In this document: in pieces, positions 62,046 through 64,000 of the stretch
Position numbering within the stretch: the stretch's first letter is position 1
Layout of the letters: each line of letters starts with the position of its first letter
NCBI GenBank assembly: GCA_003559215.1
Contig: PWMF01000217.1
Coordinates: 62,001 to 126,000 of the forward strand
Direction: 5' to 3'
DNA length: 64,000 nt
DNA from: Natrialbaceae archaeon
GTDB lineage: Archaea > Halobacteriota > Halobacteria > Halobacteriales > Natrialbaceae
Position numbers and translations under genes: made by a program
Notes under the pieces: model-generated
Seen by the model: the letters and a program-made list of their open reading frames with translations, nothing else
Database searches by the model: none
Told to the model about the DNA's origin: nothing

Positions 62046-62546
62046 ATGAGCAAACACGACCCCTCCATCGCGTCCGCGTTCGACGACCGCTCGAGTGCCG
62101 AAGCCGGGAGCATCGGCGCTGCCGGCTTCGAGGCCGCCGAACCGGGGACGATCGACCACGAACTCGACGAACTGCTCGATCAAGTAACCGCCGCGCTCGC
62201 GACCGACGAGGTAGATCTCGACGAGTCGCTGGTCAAGGACAACCTCGAGGAGCTGTTGCTCGTGCTCGTCTCCGTTCACGGGTCGACACACGGGAAGGAG
62301 CTGCTCGCGGATCTGACGGAGCAGTTCGACGCCCAGCTCAGTCCGGGGACGGTCTACCCCTGCCTGCACGACCTCGAGGAGGACGGCGTGCTATCGATGC
62401 ACGCGAAGGTCCGAACGAAGGAGTACTCCGTCGTCGACGAGGCCTACGTTCGCGCGACCCTCGAGCGAACGATGACCCAGCACCTCGCCTTCGGGCTGTT
62501 GCTGGATCGGTTTCTCTCCTCATATCCGGCCGCAGACTCGGAGTGA
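62046..62546 (+). CDS. PadR-like winged-helix regulator beside the archaellum genes
   Basis: 166 residues. The winged helix is STHGKELLADLTEQFDAQLSPGTVYPCLHDLEEDGVLSMH, and the N-terminal 75 residues (with DEVDLDESLVKDNLEEL) are an extra helical region not found in short PadR proteins. Its position directly after the archaellum locus makes control of archaellum genes a reasonable guess. The 354-base gap 61692-62045 before it is AT-rich around 61805-61880 and shows no convincing gene. Confidence 0.82.
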   Translation: MSKHDPSIASAFDDRSSAEAGSIGAAGFEAAEPGTIDHELDELLDQVTAALATDEVDLDESLVKDNLEELLLVLVSVHGSTHGKELLADLTEQFDAQLSPGTVYPCLHDLEEDGVLSMHAKVRTKEYSVVDEAYVRATLERTMTQHLAFGLLLDRFLSSYPAADSE

Positions 62547-62565
62547 GCGACCTCGATTCGAGCCA

Positions 62566-63003
62566 TCACTCCGATCCCAGCCCGTCGGCGATGTCGCTCA
62601 AGCTGTCGCTCGGCGGTTCGCGGGCGTCGTAGAAGTTCGTTTCGCCGGGCTCTCTGAGCCCGTAGAGAAAGTCCGGTTCGACGACGTCGACCAGTACGGA
62701 TCCACCCGAGCGGATCCCGTGGTCGTCGATCCACTCTTTGAGCCGGTCCGTTCCCTCGCCGGGATTCCGGGCCATCTCGGGCGTGTCGTAGACGCCCGGA
62801 ATCGACAGCTCCTCGCCCGTGAGGGCGCGTTCGATGCGCGCGAACCGCTCGGTGCCGTCGAGAACAACGCGAACGACCTCGTCGTGGACGAACGCCTCGC
62901 GATCCTCGGCCGGAATATCGAGTTTGTTCCCCGTTGCGGTCTCGGTACACGTCGAGCGGACGGTCCGGACTGACGGGTGATCACTCGAGACTCTGTCTGC
63001 CAT
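62566..63003 (-). CDS. DUF7112-like protein
   Basis: 145-residue acidic protein, MADRVSSDHPSVRTVRSTC start, with a beta-rich core (EAFVHDEVVRVVLDGTERFARIERALTGEELSIPGVYDTPEMARNP) matching a haloarchaeal family I recall as DUF7112. Function unknown. It is 18 bases after the S6e stop on the same strand, so probably co-transcribed with S6e. Confidence 0.85.
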   Translation of the reverse strand: MADRVSSDHPSVRTVRSTCTETATGNKLDIPAEDREAFVHDEVVRVVLDGTERFARIERALTGEELSIPGVYDTPEMARNPGEGTDRLKEWIDDHGIRSGGSVLVDVVEPDFLYGLREPGETNFYDAREPPSDSLSDIADGLGSE

Positions 63004-63021
63004 CGTAGAGAAGCGAGGAGG

Positions 63022-63414
63022 TTACTCGTCGTCGCCGCCCAGCAGCTCGTCGATGTCGCTGCTACCGGACTCGACTACGGAGGCGTTGATCTGTGCGACG
63101 GCGTCCGAAACTTCGCGACCGCGAACCGTGACGCGTCGGCGCTCGCCGTCTCGGGTGGGGTGGTAGCCGACCTGACGGCCCTTCATCAGCACTTCCTCGA
63201 GGTTCGGTCCGGCGACGTCGGGGCTGAGCGGTCGACCGGACACGTCGGAGCCACCGGTGATCTCGAGGGTGTACCCGTCGAGACCGACGGCGCCGCCGTC
63301 GACTTCCTCGCCGATCGACTTGCCGATGAACCGGTTCGCGTCCTGTTCCTCCGCTTCGAGCTGGTAGGTCGACCCGGAGTCCGGATCGCCAACGACGACT
63401 GTGAAGCTTGCCAT
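63022..63414 (-). CDS. rps6e: 30S ribosomal protein S6e
   Basis: 130-residue archaeal short S6e. [67 protein letters not shown] is typical, then [37 protein letters not shown]. The eukaryotic C-terminal helix is missing, as usual in archaea. Start 63414; the longer frame to 63447 adds a non-homologous start. Confidence 0.97.
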   Translation of the reverse strand: MASFTVVVGDPDSGSTYQLEAEEQDANRFIGKSIGEEVDGGAVGLDGYTLEITGGSDVSGRPLSPDVAGPNLEEVLMKGRQVGYHPTRDGERRRVTVRGREVSDAVAQINASVVESGSSDIDELLGGDDE

Positions 63415-63494
63415 GCCCGGGGAAAAACGGCGCGCGCTCAAAAACACATCGAAACACGGTCTCGACGCGACACCCGCCCGACCGCGTTCGGTGC

Positions 63495-63501
63495 CGTTTA
63501 C
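63495..63501 (+). promoter_or_regulatory. TATA-like box of the 63526 gene
   Basis: GTTTACC centred 28 bases before the GTG at 63526; leaderless spacing. Confidence 0.45.
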
Positions 63502-63525
63502 CGCCCTCGGTGCGTACCTGCTCCC

Positions 63526-63804
63526 GTGAGCATCGACCGCGACCGCCTCGAGCGACGACTGCGCGAGGAGTTCGGCGGCTCGAGCGGCGCCGCTCGCGTC
63601 GTCGCCCGCCAGGCCGCCGACCTCCGGGATTCCGGACGTTACGAGACCGACACCGGAATCGATCTCACGACCGAGATCGTCCTCGAGGAGCTCGCGGACG
63701 CGCCCGACGGTGGCCCGCCCGAGCGCTGGAACTGGTGGATCGGCTCGCTCGAGATCGCGTTCGGCGGCTACGAGGGGTTCGGGATTCGACGGTATCGGAA
63801 GTGA
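63526..63804 (+). CDS. Haloarchaeal hypothetical protein
   Basis: 92-residue protein, GTG start, [32 protein letters not shown], then [13 protein letters not shown] and a Trp-rich segment [25 protein letters not shown]. No motif known. Divergent from rps6e with the TATA box noted above. Confidence 0.75.
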   Translation: MSIDRDRLERRLREEFGGSSGAARVVARQAADLRDSGRYETDTGIDLTTEIVLEELADAPDGGPPERWNWWIGSLEIAFGGYEGFGIRRYRK

Positions 63805-63853
63805 ACGTGTGACTTCCGGCTACCCCTTCGAACCGAAATACCCTTTACCGGCG

Positions 63854-63874
63854 CTGACTAACTAGTCAGTTAGT
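63854..63874. promoter_or_regulatory. Palindromic operator before the TetR gene
   Basis: CTGACTA and TAGTCAG separated by AC at 63854-63869; the wider ACTAAC (63857-63862) and GTTAGT (63869-63874) also pair, so two overlapping dyads lie immediately before the GTG at 63873. Position and symmetry suggest autoregulation by the TetR product. Confidence 0.6.
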
Positions 63875-64000
63875 GACCGATCCGGACGTTCGCGCATCGA
63901 TCATGCGCGGGACCTACGAGGCGCTTTGCGAGCACGGCTACACCGAGCTGACGGCACAGGATATCGCCGACAGAACCGACAAGAGCAAGTCGCTGCTGTT
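63873..64000 (+). CDS. TetR/AcrR-family regulator (3' end cut by window)
   Basis: Visible 42 residues: TDPDVRASIMRGTYEALCEHGYTELTAQDIADRTDKSKSLL, the N-terminal HTH of TetR regulators. Start GTG at 63873. Ligand-binding domain lies beyond the window. Confidence 0.88.
   Translation, partial: MTDPDVRASIMRGTYEALCEHGYTELTAQDIADRTDKSKSLL

Overview
The window is chromosomal DNA from a halophilic archaeon (class Halobacteria). The evidence is very high GC, a strongly acidic (Asp/Glu-rich) proteome, frequent CTCGAG-type codon pairs, twin-arginine lipoproteins, many leaderless genes with a TATA-like box 25-30 bases before the start codon, and family-specific proteins (PitA, short S6e, ArlCE, several haloarchaeal domains of unknown function). 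A member of the Natrialbales is plausible from the style of the dispersed intergenic repeats, but that is inference. No tRNA, rRNA, CRISPR array, integrase or intact insertion sequence was seen.

Layout. 1-9.6 kb: M32 carboxypeptidase (cut by the window edge), SDR dehydrogenase, cobalamin-binding protein plus JAMM desampylase-like pair, sulfatase, FAD oxidoreductase, DUF389 membrane protein. 9.6-10.3 kb: an intergenic block made of two dispersed repeats. 10.3-23.4 kb: YgfZ-like folate protein, a two-zinc-finger acidic protein, PitA (Cld-ABM), blue-copper lipoprotein, PadR regulator, M50 protease, then lysS-pyrH, CapA-like protein and MoaE. 23.4-29.8 kb: a second M50 protease, ThiL, rpS19e-PDCD5-PP-loop operon, TspO and HisS. 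29.9-35.6 kb: MATE exporter, geranylgeranyl reductase, then the conserved archaeal information-processing operon aIF2-gamma, PIN, Rpo7 (RpoE1), Spt4 and dephospho-CoA kinase; the last carries an in-frame stop codon. 35.7-51.7 kb: mixed housekeeping (zinc-finger regulators, a divergent Nramp-like transporter, PHP and DHH phosphoesterases, AAA ATPase with a His-Asp tail, three universal stress proteins, BI-1 protein) with two further repeat copies. 52.5-61.7 kb: the archaellum locus. 62-64 kb: PadR regulator, DUF7112, S6e, and the start of a TetR gene with a palindromic operator.

The archaellum locus is the main functional unit. Three tandem archaellins on the minus strand diverge from arlCE-F-G-H-I-J on the plus strand, followed by a stand-alone ArlD/E-type protein and a PadR-type regulator. 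The archaellins and their downstream flank are visibly lower in GC than the motor genes, and none of the three has an N-glycosylation sequon, which suggests separate evolutionary history of the filament genes.

Points most worth checking are the premature stop in the dephospho-CoA kinase gene, a homopolymer frameshift in a DUF7500-like gene, two families of dispersed intergenic repeats (one with hairpins kept in position but changed in sequence), the missing metal ligands in the Nramp-like transporter, and the archaellin island. I did not find a convincing wholly new multi-gene system in this window.
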